64,000 bases of DNA from Mucilaginibacter sp. L196 (GTDB lineage: Bacteria > Bacteroidota > Bacteroidia > Sphingobacteriales > Sphingobacteriaceae). The stretch's first letter is position 1. Every line of letters starts with the position of its first letter. The notes beneath the pieces are model-generated. The model ran no database searches. It was not told the origin of the DNA and saw only the letters and a list, made by a program, of their open reading frames with translations. Shown here piece by piece: positions 1 to 8,862 of the stretch. The stretch spans positions 360,676 to 424,675 of the forward strand of contig NZ_LMUO01000006.1 in NCBI RefSeq assembly GCF_009765905.1, written 5' to 3'. Made by a program: the position numbers and the translations under genes.

Positions 1-498
1 CCGTTTGTAATACGTTATCCGCGAGGTAACGGTGTTATGGTTGATTGGCAACGCCCAATGAAAGCCATCCCTGTTGGCAAAGGCCGCAAGGTATGCGATG
101 GCGAAGAAGTTGCCATACTAACTATAGGAACCATTGGCAACGAAGTGGTAAAAGCTACTGTCGATTTAAACGCCGAAGGTTATTACCCCGCCCATTACGA
201 TTTACGTTTTGTAAAACCTTTGGACGAAGCTTTGCTGCATGATGTTTTCAAGAAATTCAATAAAGTAATTACTGTTGAGGACGGCTGTCTGGAAGGCGGT
301 ATGGGCAGCGCGGTACTTGAATTTATGGCTGATAACAAATACAAAGCTGATGTAGTTCGCCTGGGTATCCCTGACCATATTATTGAACACGGCGAACAAC
401 CCGAACTATGGGCCGAATGCGGTTATGATGCCACATCAATTGCCGTGAAAGTTAAAGCCATAGCGGGTAAACGCAAAGCGCATACGATTGCTTCTTAA
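1..498 (+). CDS. dxs: 1-deoxy-D-xylulose-5-phosphate synthase, C-terminal part (cut by window start)
   Basis: The reading frame is open from base 1, so only the last 165 residues of a roughly 640-residue enzyme are present. DXS condenses pyruvate and glyceraldehyde 3-phosphate with thiamine diphosphate, the first step of the MEP isoprenoid pathway, in the cytoplasm. The visible part is the end of the pyrimidine-binding domain (RYPRG at the very start) and the C-terminal transketolase domain: TIGTIG, DLRFVKPLD, VEDG, GGMGSAVLEF and GIPDHIIEHG are family signatures. It ends with TAA at 496-498 and is followed by an imperfect tandem and inverted repeat. No frameshift is visible. Assignment is confident despite the truncation. 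Confidence 0.95.
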   Translation, partial: PFVIRYPRGNGVMVDWQRPMKAIPVGKGRKVCDGEEVAILTIGTIGNEVVKATVDLNAEGYYPAHYDLRFVKPLDEALLHDVFKKFNKVITVEDGCLEGGMGSAVLEFMADNKYKADVVRLGIPDHIIEHGEQPELWAECGYDATSIAVKVKAIAGKRKAHTIAS

Positions 499-605
499 TT
501 GGTTGATTGGTTCATTAAGTTAAGTGGTTTCCTAGCCACTCACTCTTAATTGGTGAATAGTTGATTAAGTTAAGTGGTTTCTCAACCATTCACTAATCAA
601 CCAAT
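498..605. repeat. imperfect tandem 50-bp repeat bounded by an 11-bp inverted repeat
   Basis: Two imperfect copies of a block containing TTAAGTTAAGTGGTTT lie side by side. The whole stretch is bracketed by ATTGGTTGATT at 498-508 and its complement at 595-605. It sits between convergent genes (dxs and the Wzi-like gene) and could form a long hairpin. No ORF is supported here. Confidence 0.6.
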
Positions 606-620
606 AAACTACTCACCACA

Positions 621-2234
621 TTAATGCGTTTTAGGTGCAGCTATATCATCGTATATCTGGCGGAATGAGCTGCGGATACCGATGGTAAACAAGGTGGTTT
701 TATCATCATAATCCACATTCTTTTCATCGCGATATAAGGCGCTAAGCTCTATCCTTAGGTTGTATTTGGGATTAAGTACGTAGGCTACTTTTCCTTCCAG
801 GTAATACATGTTGGTTGTTACACCCTGACCAATGTAGTTACCCTCCAGTTTAGCGGGGGTGGTATAGTCCTGATATGGATCCATGCCATAATCCAACCCG
901 TTTAAAGGGTCTTGTCCGTAATGCCCGTAATCAGCCTCTCCTGAAAAATCAAATCTTTTGTAGCTGTAGTTTAACTGCCCAACCAACTCCCTGAAGTTAG
1001 CGCCCCAAGGATGTGCCAACGGTGCGCCATTACCTGTAAAGCTTAGGATAGGGCCACGTTCAGAATAGGTATATGGTTTAACATTGTTGGTTTCCAACAA
1101 ATAATTTAAGCCTTTTACACCAAACATATTCGCGCCTTTTATACCCAACTGGTAGCCATATTTATTACGGGCGCTGCCACCATCAGTAAAGAACTGCTTG
1201 GCCTGAAATTCGTCAAGCATGAATTGCCCATAGCCTGTAATACCATTGGTTAATTTATATTTTCCTGTAAAGCCAATCAAAGCGTTATCAGGTGAGCCAT
1301 TTGATGCCTCAAGCGGGCGTAAAAAGGTAATAGGATTTAAGTAGGTTACATCAAAGCTGCGTTCATGTCCTTCGTCATCCTTATCATACCAAATAACTGA
1401 ATCAAAGAAACCAAAGGAAAGCTTTTTACTAACGTTCCAATCAAAATAATGAAAAACACCCCATTTTTGGCGGGGACTACCACTGGCATCCAAATCATCC
1501 GGATCATCGAAATGAGCCCACATGGCGGTGTATTGTACATTACCCAAAGTACCTGTTAATTTAAAAAATGGATAAGGTGATATGTAATCAGATAGAAAAA
1601 GTGAGCGGTAACCATCACCAATAAAGTTTTTATCGTTACCGGCAGTAATGTTTAAATACTTGTTTGGTGTGTAGGATATAACGGCGGTGTAATATTGCCA
1701 GTCGTAGTTGTTTAGGCCATAAACTTTAGCCCTTGCTTCGCCGGGGATAATACCGGTTTGGTTGATATAATTGGTTTCGTAAGCCGGGAAATCGCCCTGG
1801 TTGCCGTACCAACTGGCATAGTAATATAATTTAGTGCCTACCGTACCGCCAATTTGAGCCCCGTATGATACTAATGAGGTGCTTTCCTTAGCGTCGGATA
1901 AGTTTTTACCCATGGTAAAGTTTGGCAATAAGTCAGCATAAAAGGTACTGTTTGCTGATTTTATGTCGATCAAATGCTCGTTAAATAGTTTATTGTAACC
2001 CCAGCTATGTTGTTTACCATCGGCATTATAATTCATCAATGAATCATAACGAACTTTAGTTACTGAGTCGATAATATAAGGCTTAAACGAAGTATGCTCA
2101 TTGGTTGAGGTTGAATATTCGATAGCATTAAATTTTTGGTACGACTGATAAGAATATGGCATATACTCCGACTGAGATCGTGCAACGCCAATAATAGATA
2201 GTAATAATATAATGCTTGTAAATATTCTTTTCAT
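621..2234 (-). CDS. capsule assembly Wzi-like outer-membrane protein
   Basis: A 537-residue exported protein. I start it at the Met at 2234, because from there the N-terminus is a classic signal peptide (MKRIF, hydrophobic core, cut after GVARS). The upstream Met at 2276 would overlap gmd. The body is rich in aromatic, alternating beta-strand segments typical of an outer-membrane barrel. The stretch GNDKNFIGDGYRSLFLSDY matches what I remember of Bacteroidota proteins annotated as capsule assembly Wzi family. The gene begins 10 bp after the gmd stop and is probably co-transcribed with it, which fits a role in surface polysaccharide. The family call is from pattern memory. A generic barrel protein is the alternative. 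Confidence 0.65.
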   Translation of the reverse strand: MKRIFTSIILLLSIIGVARSQSEYMPYSYQSYQKFNAIEYSTSTNEHTSFKPYIIDSVTKVRYDSLMNYNADGKQHSWGYNKLFNEHLIDIKSANSTFYADLLPNFTMGKNLSDAKESTSLVSYGAQIGGTVGTKLYYYASWYGNQGDFPAYETNYINQTGIIPGEARAKVYGLNNYDWQYYTAVISYTPNKYLNITAGNDKNFIGDGYRSLFLSDYISPYPFFKLTGTLGNVQYTAMWAHFDDPDDLDASGSPRQKWGVFHYFDWNVSKKLSFGFFDSVIWYDKDDEGHERSFDVTYLNPITFLRPLEASNGSPDNALIGFTGKYKLTNGITGYGQFMLDEFQAKQFFTDGGSARNKYGYQLGIKGANMFGVKGLNYLLETNNVKPYTYSERGPILSFTGNGAPLAHPWGANFRELVGQLNYSYKRFDFSGEADYGHYGQDPLNGLDYGMDPYQDYTTPAKLEGNYIGQGVTTNMYYLEGKVAYVLNPKYNLRIELSALYRDEKNVDYDDKTTLFTIGIRSSFRQIYDDIAAPKTH

Positions 2235-2244
2235 ATTTAATATT

Positions 2245-3381
2245 TTATTCAAAGTAGTTAAGTGTTTTATAACCACCTTTTTTCAAATAGTCGTCTCTTT
2301 TCACCAAGTGCAGGTCCGACTTTACCATGTCACTTATTAAGGCCTGCAAGCTATATTTTGGCTGCCATCCTAATTTTTGTTTTGCCTTTGATGCATCTCC
2401 AATTAACAAATCAACCTCGGTTGGCCTAAAATATTTCGGATCAACCTTAACTACGGTTTGGCCAAACCGTAAGGCATCAGGGTTTAAACCCAATTCAGTA
2501 ACCTTTTGTTCGTCAATATCAATAATAACGCCTTTTTCGTTTTGATCCTTGCCGCTGAACTCAACTTCGATACCTAACTCTAAAAAAGCCATTTTTATAA
2601 ATTCCCTAACGGTAGTGGTTATACCGGTTGCTATTACAAAGTCTTCTGCTTTATCCTGCTGCAGCATCAGCCACATGGCCTCCACATAATCTTTGGCGTG
2701 GCCCCAATCCCGTTGCGCGGATAGGTTACCGAGGTATAAAACATCCTGCAAACCTAAAGCTATTTTTGATACCGCACGGGTAATTTTCCGGGTAACAAAT
2801 GTTTCGCCACGTACAGGGCTTTCATGGTTAAAGAGTATACCATTGCAGGCATACATATTATATGCTTCGCGATAGTTTACGATGATCCAGTAGCCATACA
2901 TTTTAGCCACCGCATATGGCGAGCGTGGATAAAACGGTGTGGTTTCACTTTGTGGCACCTGTTGTACCAAACCATAAAGCTCGGATGTGGAGGCCTGGTA
3001 TATTCTTGTTTTTTTGCCTAAGCCTAATAAACGTACCGCCTCCAGTATCCGCAATACCCCTATCCCATCCGCGTTGGCGGTATATTCGGGTGTATCAAAG
3101 CTTACCATTACATGACTTTGGGCGGCAAGGTTATATATCTCGTCAGGTTGGATCTCCTGTATAAGCCTGATCAGGTTGGTAGAATCGGTTAAATCGCCGT
3201 AATGCAGCTTGAATTTAACATTAGGTTCATGTGGATCGTGGTAGAGATGATCGATACGATCTGTATTGAATGATGATGCCCTACGCTTGATACCGTGCAC
3301 CATGTAGCCCTTCTTTAGCAAAAACTCTGCTAAATATGCGCCATCCTGCCCGGTAATACCTGTTATCAGAGCTGTTTTCAT
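2245..3381 (-). CDS. gmd: GDP-mannose 4,6-dehydratase
   Basis: This 378-residue enzyme converts GDP-D-mannose to GDP-4-keto-6-deoxymannose, the precursor of GDP-fucose and related deoxysugars for surface glycans. It is an extended short-chain dehydrogenase. The NADP-binding loop [11 protein letters not shown] is at residues 7-17, [10 protein letters not shown] at 33-42, STSELYG at 131-137 and the catalytic Tyr156-x3-Lys160 lies in [12 protein letters not shown]. Length is normal for Gmd. No GDP-fucose synthase gene (fcl) lies beside it, unlike many gmd loci, so the downstream sugar is unknown. The Wzi-like gene follows by 10 bp on the same strand. Confidence 0.95.
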   Translation of the reverse strand: MKTALITGITGQDGAYLAEFLLKKGYMVHGIKRRASSFNTDRIDHLYHDPHEPNVKFKLHYGDLTDSTNLIRLIQEIQPDEIYNLAAQSHVMVSFDTPEYTANADGIGVLRILEAVRLLGLGKKTRIYQASTSELYGLVQQVPQSETTPFYPRSPYAVAKMYGYWIIVNYREAYNMYACNGILFNHESPVRGETFVTRKITRAVSKIALGLQDVLYLGNLSAQRDWGHAKDYVEAMWLMLQQDKAEDFVIATGITTTVREFIKMAFLELGIEVEFSGKDQNEKGVIIDIDEQKVTELGLNPDALRFGQTVVKVDPKYFRPTEVDLLIGDASKAKQKLGWQPKYSLQALISDMVKSDLHLVKRDDYLKKGGYKTLNYFE

Positions 3382-3480
3382 TAATAATATTATTATACCA
3401 CGGTAAGTATGTTACAATATTAGAGATTTAATTGCAAAAGGCGGGTATTGTTCTTACAAACTGTTTAAAAATGCAAAGCA

Positions 3481-3561
3481 TGTCATTGCGAGGAACGAAG
3501 CAATCGCGAACTGTGCAAGACCGCTTTTCTACGTGCGATTGTTTCGTTCCTCGCAATGACA
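3481..3561. repeat. palindromic interspersed repeat, family A copy 1
   Basis: Inverted repeat of the type TGTCATTGCGAGGAACGAAG ... complementary arm ending CTCGCAATGACA, with a variable centre. The same arms recur at 12749, 30914, 39431 and 46431. REP-like, about 80 bp, intergenic. The short ORFs read through it on both strands are artefacts. Confidence 0.85.
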
Positions 3562-3579
3562 TGGTTTTTAAACAGCTTA

Positions 3580-3789
3580 TTAGTTTGAATTTTTCTTTTT
3601 TGAAAGGGTTATTATAAATCCAACGATGATAGTCGGCAACCACAAGAAGAAAGAATACATTCCTAACTTACTTATTATAGGACTTAACCCGTTACCTCGA
3701 TAAGTAAAAAGTGACGCTCCCAAAATAAGCATACCAATTCCTAAAATAATTATTGACAAGCCAATGATATTATTATTTGATAGCCTCAT
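3580..3789 (-). CDS. small membrane protein, function unknown
   Basis: A 69-residue protein with two strongly hydrophobic segments (IIGLSIIILGIGMLILGASLF and SFFLWLPTIIVGFIITL) and a basic tail, SKKKNSN. A longer reading from 3849 is possible, but it would run through the terminator hairpin of the preceding gene at 3795-3820. The Met at 3789 is therefore the likelier start. I recognise no family. It could be a real small inner-membrane protein or a chance ORF. The clean two-helix pattern and charged tail favour a real gene. Confidence 0.45.
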   Translation of the reverse strand: MRLSNNNIIGLSIIILGIGMLILGASLFTYRGNGLSPIISKLGMYSFFLWLPTIIVGFIITLSKKKNSN

Positions 3790-3794
3790 ATAAA

Positions 3795-3820
3795 CAAAAA
3801 AGCCACCTATTAGGTGGCTT
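3795..3820 (-). terminator. intrinsic terminator after the DUF3109 gene
   Basis: On the minus strand AAGCCACCTA and TAGGTGGCTT form a near-perfect stem followed by TTTTTTGTTT. It lies 32 bp past the stop of the DUF3109 gene and marks the end of that transcript. Confidence 0.85.
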
Positions 3821-3851
3821 AAATATATAAATAAGTTAATAGAAATCAATT

Positions 3852-4418
3852 CTACAAATTCGCCACAGCGTCCTCCAGCTCCTCATACCACTCTTCGCCA
3901 TATTTACGGATGAGTGGGTTTTTCAGGAACTCATGTACACGTACTTGTAATTCATCGCCGAAGGTACAGGCCGGGCTGCAAATGCTCCAGCGGTCGTAGT
4001 TCAGCACATCGAATTCAGGGTATTTGGTGATACGGATAGGGTATAAATGGCAGGAGATTGGTTTTTTCCAGGTGATGTCGCCGTGCTCATAAGCCTTTTC
4101 GATAGCGCATTTGGTGATGCCATTTTCAAATACCACGTAGGCGCATTCTTTATTTACATCAACACATGGGGTGGTATAATCGCCTTCAAAATCGGTAACG
4201 TGGGTACCTACTCTTTCAATAGTCGCGATACCTTTGGCGTTCATGTATGGTTTTACCTTTGGGTAGATCTCTTTTAGGATATCTAACTCGTCTGCATTTA
4301 ACGGCGCGCCCGAGTCGCCTTCCAAACAACAAGCACCTTTGCACTTGCTTAAATTGCACACAAAGTTATTTTTCACTACATCCTCGTGTACCAATACACT
4401 CCCTACTTCAATCATCAT
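3852..4418 (-). CDS. DUF3109 family protein, cysteine-rich (YkgJ-like)
   Basis: A 188-residue cytoplasmic protein matching the Bacteroidota DUF3109 family. Cys21, Cys26, Cys30 and Cys31 (CNLSKCKGACC) are followed by further conserved Cys near PCVDVNKEC, CAIEKAY, SCHLYPIR and CSPAC. This resembles the metal- or Fe-S-binding cysteine pattern of YkgJ-type proteins. The biochemical function is unknown. The gene follows the DUF3108 gene by 2 bp, so they are probably one operon, and a strong terminator lies downstream. Family assignment is confident, role is not. Confidence 0.85.
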   Translation of the reverse strand: MMIEVGSVLVHEDVVKNNFVCNLSKCKGACCLEGDSGAPLNADELDILKEIYPKVKPYMNAKGIATIERVGTHVTDFEGDYTTPCVDVNKECAYVVFENGITKCAIEKAYEHGDITWKKPISCHLYPIRITKYPEFDVLNYDRWSICSPACTFGDELQVRVHEFLKNPLIRKYGEEWYEELEDAVANL

Positions 4419-4420
4419 AA

Positions 4421-5200
4421 TTAATTCTTTATTGCATTTAACGGAAATTTAAGCCCCTTAGCTCCCGTCAAATCCATGGTTATACTGCCCAAAATAACTT
4501 CAACCTGCGCTTTTACAGGTATACGGTTGTCATCGTCAGTAATCCACAAATATAGCTTACTATTCTTTTTAAATATACGCCCCGGAATAATAGTTGGGTT
4601 AAACTTAAGGCAATTGAATGTGCCCATTGAGCAAGTTACCTTTTCTTTACCCACATAAGTTATCCCTAACGAGTTGATGCCATCATCCAAAAAATACTTC
4701 AACTCAAATTTATCGCCAATGTGCATTTTTGATATATCAATGGTACGGGCAAAATAATAAGCCGATACAAAATCAAATACCTTGCCTGTATACGGATAAG
4801 TACCTTTATTGGCCGTTATCTTATCGGTTTCATGATTAAAGGTCACCTTATCGCTATGGTTCCAGTTGCCTTCGTGGCGGTTCTCGGCATAATAATAAGG
4901 TAATAAGGTTTTTTGATCCACATAACTCTCGTACCGGTTACGTACTTTATAAAAAACATCAAACGAGCCGGCAGTTTTACCTTCAACAACGATATGGTAA
5001 GCCGGGTGGCCATTGTATTTGATGTCAGTGTTTTCAACCTTAAGATCGGCCTCGGCAGCGGTGAAGAAACCGTATTTTAAACGGTAGCTTAATTGTTCAC
5101 CTACTTTAAAAACTGGGTCGTTAACCATGGTTAACTCCTGGGCTAAGGTTAGGCTGATAGAACCGGTAATAAGTAATAGGGTTAAAAAGTATTTTTTCAT
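4421..5200 (-). CDS. DUF3108 domain-containing exported protein
   Basis: A 259-residue protein with a signal peptide (MKKYF, hydrophobic core, cleavage near LAQ). The rest looks like a beta-rich periplasmic fold. The N-terminal FKVGEQLSYRLKYGFFTAAEA and the later VKAQVEVILGSITMDL are typical of DUF3108. The function is not established; DUF3108 proteins are predicted to be envelope proteins. It is the first gene of a two-gene leftward operon with the DUF3109 gene, with 2 bp between them. Confidence 0.8.
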   Translation of the reverse strand: MKKYFLTLLLITGSISLTLAQELTMVNDPVFKVGEQLSYRLKYGFFTAAEADLKVENTDIKYNGHPAYHIVVEGKTAGSFDVFYKVRNRYESYVDQKTLLPYYYAENRHEGNWNHSDKVTFNHETDKITANKGTYPYTGKVFDFVSAYYFARTIDISKMHIGDKFELKYFLDDGINSLGITYVGKEKVTCSMGTFNCLKFNPTIIPGRIFKKNSKLYLWITDDDNRIPVKAQVEVILGSITMDLTGAKGLKFPLNAIKN

Positions 5201-5348
5201 TTATGGGGTGATACTAGTCTATTGTAAGTCGGAAATCGCTTTAAAGCCCGTCGCATATTTTACCCTATCCTCCTCCTTTCCCTGTTCCAAGGAAAGGTAT
5301 CGCACAGGCCTGCGCTTTGTATTTCGGCTCAAGACTTTCGACTTAAGA

Positions 5349-5864
5349 CTAATCTTTCCTTTTATAAATAGGCACTGTAGAACATGGTTCGCCAAACATC
5401 AGGCTCTTGGCTATAGGCGTTAATTTTTTCGTCAGTTCAACATAGGCTGATACCGGTACAGGTATGTCGCCACAGCCCTTTAAAACGATGCGCTGGTCGC
5501 GATATTGTTCAAGGTCGGCACCAGATATACCTTTTATAAACAAAACCGTTTCTAACAGCTCTAAATCACCAAAAACAACTTCACTGGCATGTGGTGCCAG
5601 CCTATTAGCAATTAACATATACGCCCAGGCAGGTACAATAGCATCGGCAGTACAGGTTATGGCTACATTTTTACCGGCATACTGTACCCAGTCGTGCATT
5701 TTTACAAACTCACGGAAATCCTTTTCGCGGAGGATAAGCTCCATATACAGGTTATCTTTAATATCATACAACACACGTTCGCCTTGCGGATAGAAAGAAG
5801 CCGGATCGAGCGTTACCAAACCACTCTGCGCTACTTTATTGATTATATTTTCCTGAATGTCCAT
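5349..5864 (-). CDS. DUF2480 family protein
   Basis: A 171-residue soluble protein recognised as the Bacteroidota-specific DUF2480 family, from the opening MDIQENIINKVAQSGLVTLD, the central REKDFREFVKMHDW and the C-terminal LMFGEPCSTVPIYKRK. No signal peptide or membrane segment. A Cys-Gly pair (KGCGDIPVP) and the conserved GEPC Cys are visible, but no catalytic function is established. It stands alone, with about 150 bp before the next leftward gene and a repeat-containing spacer upstream. Confidence 0.8.
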   Translation of the reverse strand: MDIQENIINKVAQSGLVTLDPASFYPQGERVLYDIKDNLYMELILREKDFREFVKMHDWVQYAGKNVAITCTADAIVPAWAYMLIANRLAPHASEVVFGDLELLETVLFIKGISGADLEQYRDQRIVLKGCGDIPVPVSAYVELTKKLTPIAKSLMFGEPCSTVPIYKRKD

Positions 5865-5895
5865 AATCCTATATTTTATTTCGGTTTCTACACCC

Positions 5896-5985
5896 TTGTC
5901 TTTTCGAACGAAGAGATAAATCTTCTTCGCCCTGTAAGTCCGCTATGTTAATTGTAGAAGATCTCTCCCTGCGGTCGAGATGACA
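5896..5985. repeat. palindromic interspersed repeat, family B variant (TCGAACGA ... GGTCGAGATGACA)
   Basis: Inverted repeat whose arms read roughly TGTC(A/T)TTTCGAACGA and CGGTCGAGATGACA, with AAATCTTCTTCG inside. The closest relative in the window is at 51100-51180. Intergenic between the DUF2480 gene and the ppiD-like gene. Confidence 0.65.
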
Positions 5986-6006
5986 ATCTACAATCTAATC
6001 CTATTA

Positions 6007-6045
6007 AATAAAAAATCCGGGAAAAGCTTAACGCTGATCCCGGAT
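6007..6045 (-). terminator. intrinsic terminator after the ppiD-like gene
   Basis: The minus-strand stem ATCCGGGA/TCCCGGAT is followed directly by a T-rich run (TTTTTTATT). It starts about 20 bp past the stop codon at 6067. Confidence 0.8.
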
Positions 6046-6066
6046 ACAAAATTACTTTTAATTTGG

Positions 6067-8172
6067 TTATAAGAACTTAACTCTGTAATCTTTTACATTC
6101 GCCTTATCTTTCAGTGCTTCTAATATACCTTGTTGTGAACGTTGCAATAAAGCCTGGCCCAATTCCTGTTTCTGCCTTAAGGCATTTGCAAGTGGTGCAG
6201 GTTTAATGAAATTATCAACAGTAAACACATAAACACCTGACTGGCCTATAACAGGAGCAGATATTTTACCCGGCTGCGAACCGAATACAGTACCTATTAA
6301 TTTATATTCTGCTGATGAACCAGGGATTACCGGGTTAGCAAAAACTATATTCTGTATAGGAACAACAGGTGAACCTGCTTTTTGACCTACCTGATTGATA
6401 TTTGATGCGCCACTAACTGCTGATTGCAATTTATCGGCAAGCGCTTTGCCTTTAACAGCAAGAAGTACTTGTGGTGCTATTTGCTTTTTAACAGCGCTTA
6501 AAGGTAATGTACCTTTAGGGTTAATTTGTGTTAAACGAGCTACCACATACTGGTCGCCGCTGGTGAATACCTGGTCGGAGAAATCGCCTGAGCTTGCTTT
6601 ATAAGCCCAACGTACAATTTCGCGGCCACTGGTGATGGTATTAAATGTTGATGCGATCGGGTTTAAATCAGGAGCCTGAACAATTTTTAAACCTGCTTTA
6701 TTTGCCTGATCGTCAAAATTATCGCCGCTTAATGTGCCCAGGAATGCCTGCGCTTTGCTATAAGCCGCTGATTGCGTTGCAGAACTTGCTGTTAACAATT
6801 TATCCACTGTAGCAACCTTAACTACTTTTGATGAACCTTTTTGGTCTTCAATATCGATGATACGTACACCGTATTGTGAAGTAACAATTTTTATATCGCC
6901 TTTTTTACCTTCAAAAACCGCATCTTCAAATGCTGGCACCATGCTGCCACGGCCAAAAGTTCCAAGTTCGCCACCTTTATCGGCAGATCCTTTATCAACT
7001 GAGTACATCTTAGCTAAATCAGCAAATGATTTACCACCTTCAATTAATTTTTTGATTGAATCAGCAGTAGCCAATGCCTTTTCAGGAGTACTGGTAATTG
7101 GCAATAGAATATGCCTTGCCTTAACCGAATCAGGACCTACCTGCTCATCAACCAATTTAGAAAGTTTGTAGCTGTTGCCTGATAAATAAGGACCGTAAAC
7201 AAAGCCTTTAGCTGCGCCAAACATAATAGAATCTATTTTTGGATCGAGCTGACCTTTTCGCTGGAATGCAAGTGGTGTTTTTGTATCGGCATTTACCTCA
7301 ACAAAAAGCGAATCATTGGTGCTGGCTTTAAATCCAGGTGCCAATTTATCAACCTCTGTTTTTACAACTGCCGAATCCTCTTTTGATGGAGCCGAGTTAA
7401 ATATAACGTATTCAATGCTCCTGTTTTCTTCAGGATTTTTGAATTCGCCTTTATGGTCGTTATAGTACGTTTCGTAATCATCATCAGTTACCGTAACCTT
7501 ACTGTCAGGTATCGATGTATAATCAAGTTTTACATATTTAAAATTAACCAATTTGTTTTTGGCTTCATAGTCATCCTGTGCATCGAGCGCGTTTACGTAT
7601 AAACCGTTTGATACTAATGCCAAGTACTTTTCTGAACGTTTATCATCAACAATGTGACCAACAAAATCGTTCCAACGAATCAGCATTGGATCATCATTTT
7701 TAGCTGCGGATATATTGCTTAAAAAGTTATTAAGCTTCGCCCTGTCAACCTGGCCGGTTTGCGGGTTTCCGAATGCCTGTACAATTTGCGGGCTTGGGCT
7801 ATCGCCCTGGATTAACGAACGTTTTTCATCGTCGCTTACAACCAAGCCTAATTTGTCCATCTCAGCGTTCAGGATCTTTTCGTTTAGCTCCTGGCTCCAG
7901 GTTGATTCCTGTATGTAGCTGGTGATTTGCGGTGTCATCTCAGTTTGATGAGATTGTGCCTGGAAGTTGGCCGTATTCTGGTCAACCCGTTTATTAAACT
8001 CATCAACAGCGATTTTTTCGCCGTTAACTTCGCCCATCTCGGTGTTGTCACCATGAAAAAACGAACCGCCATAATGTATAACCTCGCCTGCGATGAAAGC
8101 AAACATTGCAAAACCAATAACGACGACTAGTATCATCCCCATCCGGTTGCGCAAAAAACCCATTATTCCCAT
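6067..8172 (-). CDS. ppiD: PpiD-like periplasmic peptidyl-prolyl isomerase/chaperone
   Basis: A 701-residue membrane-anchored protein. Residues 1-10 are short and basic, 11-32 form one transmembrane helix, and the rest is periplasmic. An N-terminal SurA/PpiD-type chaperone region (VNGEKIAVDEFNKRV at about 50-64) is followed by a parvulin rotamase domain at about 350-445 (KARHILLPI, GGKSFADLAKMYSVD, GGELGTFGRGSMVPAFEDAVF). The family folds outer-membrane proteins in the periplasm. It is last in the lptC neighbourhood, 102 bp after lptC, and ends at a clear terminator. A long C-terminal region follows the parvulin domain. Confidence 0.88.
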   Translation of the reverse strand: MGIMGFLRNRMGMILVVVIGFAMFAFIAGEVIHYGGSFFHGDNTEMGEVNGEKIAVDEFNKRVDQNTANFQAQSHQTEMTPQITSYIQESTWSQELNEKILNAEMDKLGLVVSDDEKRSLIQGDSPSPQIVQAFGNPQTGQVDRAKLNNFLSNISAAKNDDPMLIRWNDFVGHIVDDKRSEKYLALVSNGLYVNALDAQDDYEAKNKLVNFKYVKLDYTSIPDSKVTVTDDDYETYYNDHKGEFKNPEENRSIEYVIFNSAPSKEDSAVVKTEVDKLAPGFKASTNDSLFVEVNADTKTPLAFQRKGQLDPKIDSIMFGAAKGFVYGPYLSGNSYKLSKLVDEQVGPDSVKARHILLPITSTPEKALATADSIKKLIEGGKSFADLAKMYSVDKGSADKGGELGTFGRGSMVPAFEDAVFEGKKGDIKIVTSQYGVRIIDIEDQKGSSKVVKVATVDKLLTASSATQSAAYSKAQAFLGTLSGDNFDDQANKAGLKIVQAPDLNPIASTFNTITSGREIVRWAYKASSGDFSDQVFTSGDQYVVARLTQINPKGTLPLSAVKKQIAPQVLLAVKGKALADKLQSAVSGASNINQVGQKAGSPVVPIQNIVFANPVIPGSSAEYKLIGTVFGSQPGKISAPVIGQSGVYVFTVDNFIKPAPLANALRQKQELGQALLQRSQQGILEALKDKANVKDYRVKFL

Positions 8173-8274
8173 AAAAAAAATTATATAATATTATTAGTAC
8201 TCCAAAAAGAGGCGCAAGATACAACTTTTAGTAAAATTTTTTAATAGAAAAAAAAATAGTCAAAAAGCTGTTAA

Positions 8275-8862
8275 TTATTGCGTTGGCGCATCGGTTACAT
8301 TAAATATGCCTGTTGACTGTGTCATGGTCCAATGAGCCAGTGCTTGGTCGCTTTTAAAGCCGGTACCGTTCATTATATCTCCGTTGGCCATTCTAATTTG
8401 AACAACCTTATCAGAGTGTATTGTTTTGGAGGTTTTATCCCAGATCAGCTCGTCTGATTTAAAGGTTTCGCCTTTTGCGTTTTTGGCAACCACATTCTTA
8501 TGGAACTCCAACTTATTATCATCATCGCTTTGTATACCTGTATCTGCCGTGAGGGTACCCATCTGGCTCAGATCTATTTTATTAAAAATAATAACATTAA
8601 CAGTTTTAGGCATCAGGTCATAGGGTTTTTTACCGTGATACTGCAATAACAAAGGAGCTAACACACGAACACGTACTTTTGCAGAATCGCTGTAAATTAT
8701 ATCAACACCGTGTATAGTATCAACATCGGCATTAACCTGATTTGCTGATAGCTCACGTACTTTATTGATGTCATTTTCACAGGCTGAAAACAGCATGATA
8801 CCTGTTACAATTGCCGGCCAAAATAATTTTGACAGAAGTTTTGACCGACTTAACATGTTCAA
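8275..8862 (-). CDS. lptC: LPS export periplasmic protein LptC
   Basis: A 195-residue lipoprotein-type LptC. LptC joins the LptBFG ABC transporter to the periplasmic bridge that carries lipopolysaccharide to the outer membrane. The N-terminus has a hydrophobic stretch and a lipobox ending in Cys28 (FSAC). The body is the beta-jellyroll LptC/OstA-like fold: DTIHGVDIIYSDSAKVRV, NKLEFHKNVVAKNAKGETFKSDELIWD. Bacteroidota LptC proteins are often predicted lipoproteins like this one. The start codon directly abuts the stop of the upstream barrel gene, so the two are co-transcribed. Confidence 0.85.
   Translation of the reverse strand: MNMLSRSKLLSKLFWPAIVTGIMLFSACENDINKVRELSANQVNADVDTIHGVDIIYSDSAKVRVRVLAPLLLQYHGKKPYDLMPKTVNVIIFNKIDLSQMGTLTADTGIQSDDDNKLEFHKNVVAKNAKGETFKSDELIWDKTSKTIHSDKVVQIRMANGDIMNGTGFKSDQALAHWTMTQSTGIFNVTDAPTQ

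Noticed and set aside
3428..3643. Short ORFs on both strands over 3428-3643
   Set aside because: Their sequence (for example SLRGTKQS, DCFVPRNDM) is the translation of a family A palindrome, found wherever these repeats occur.
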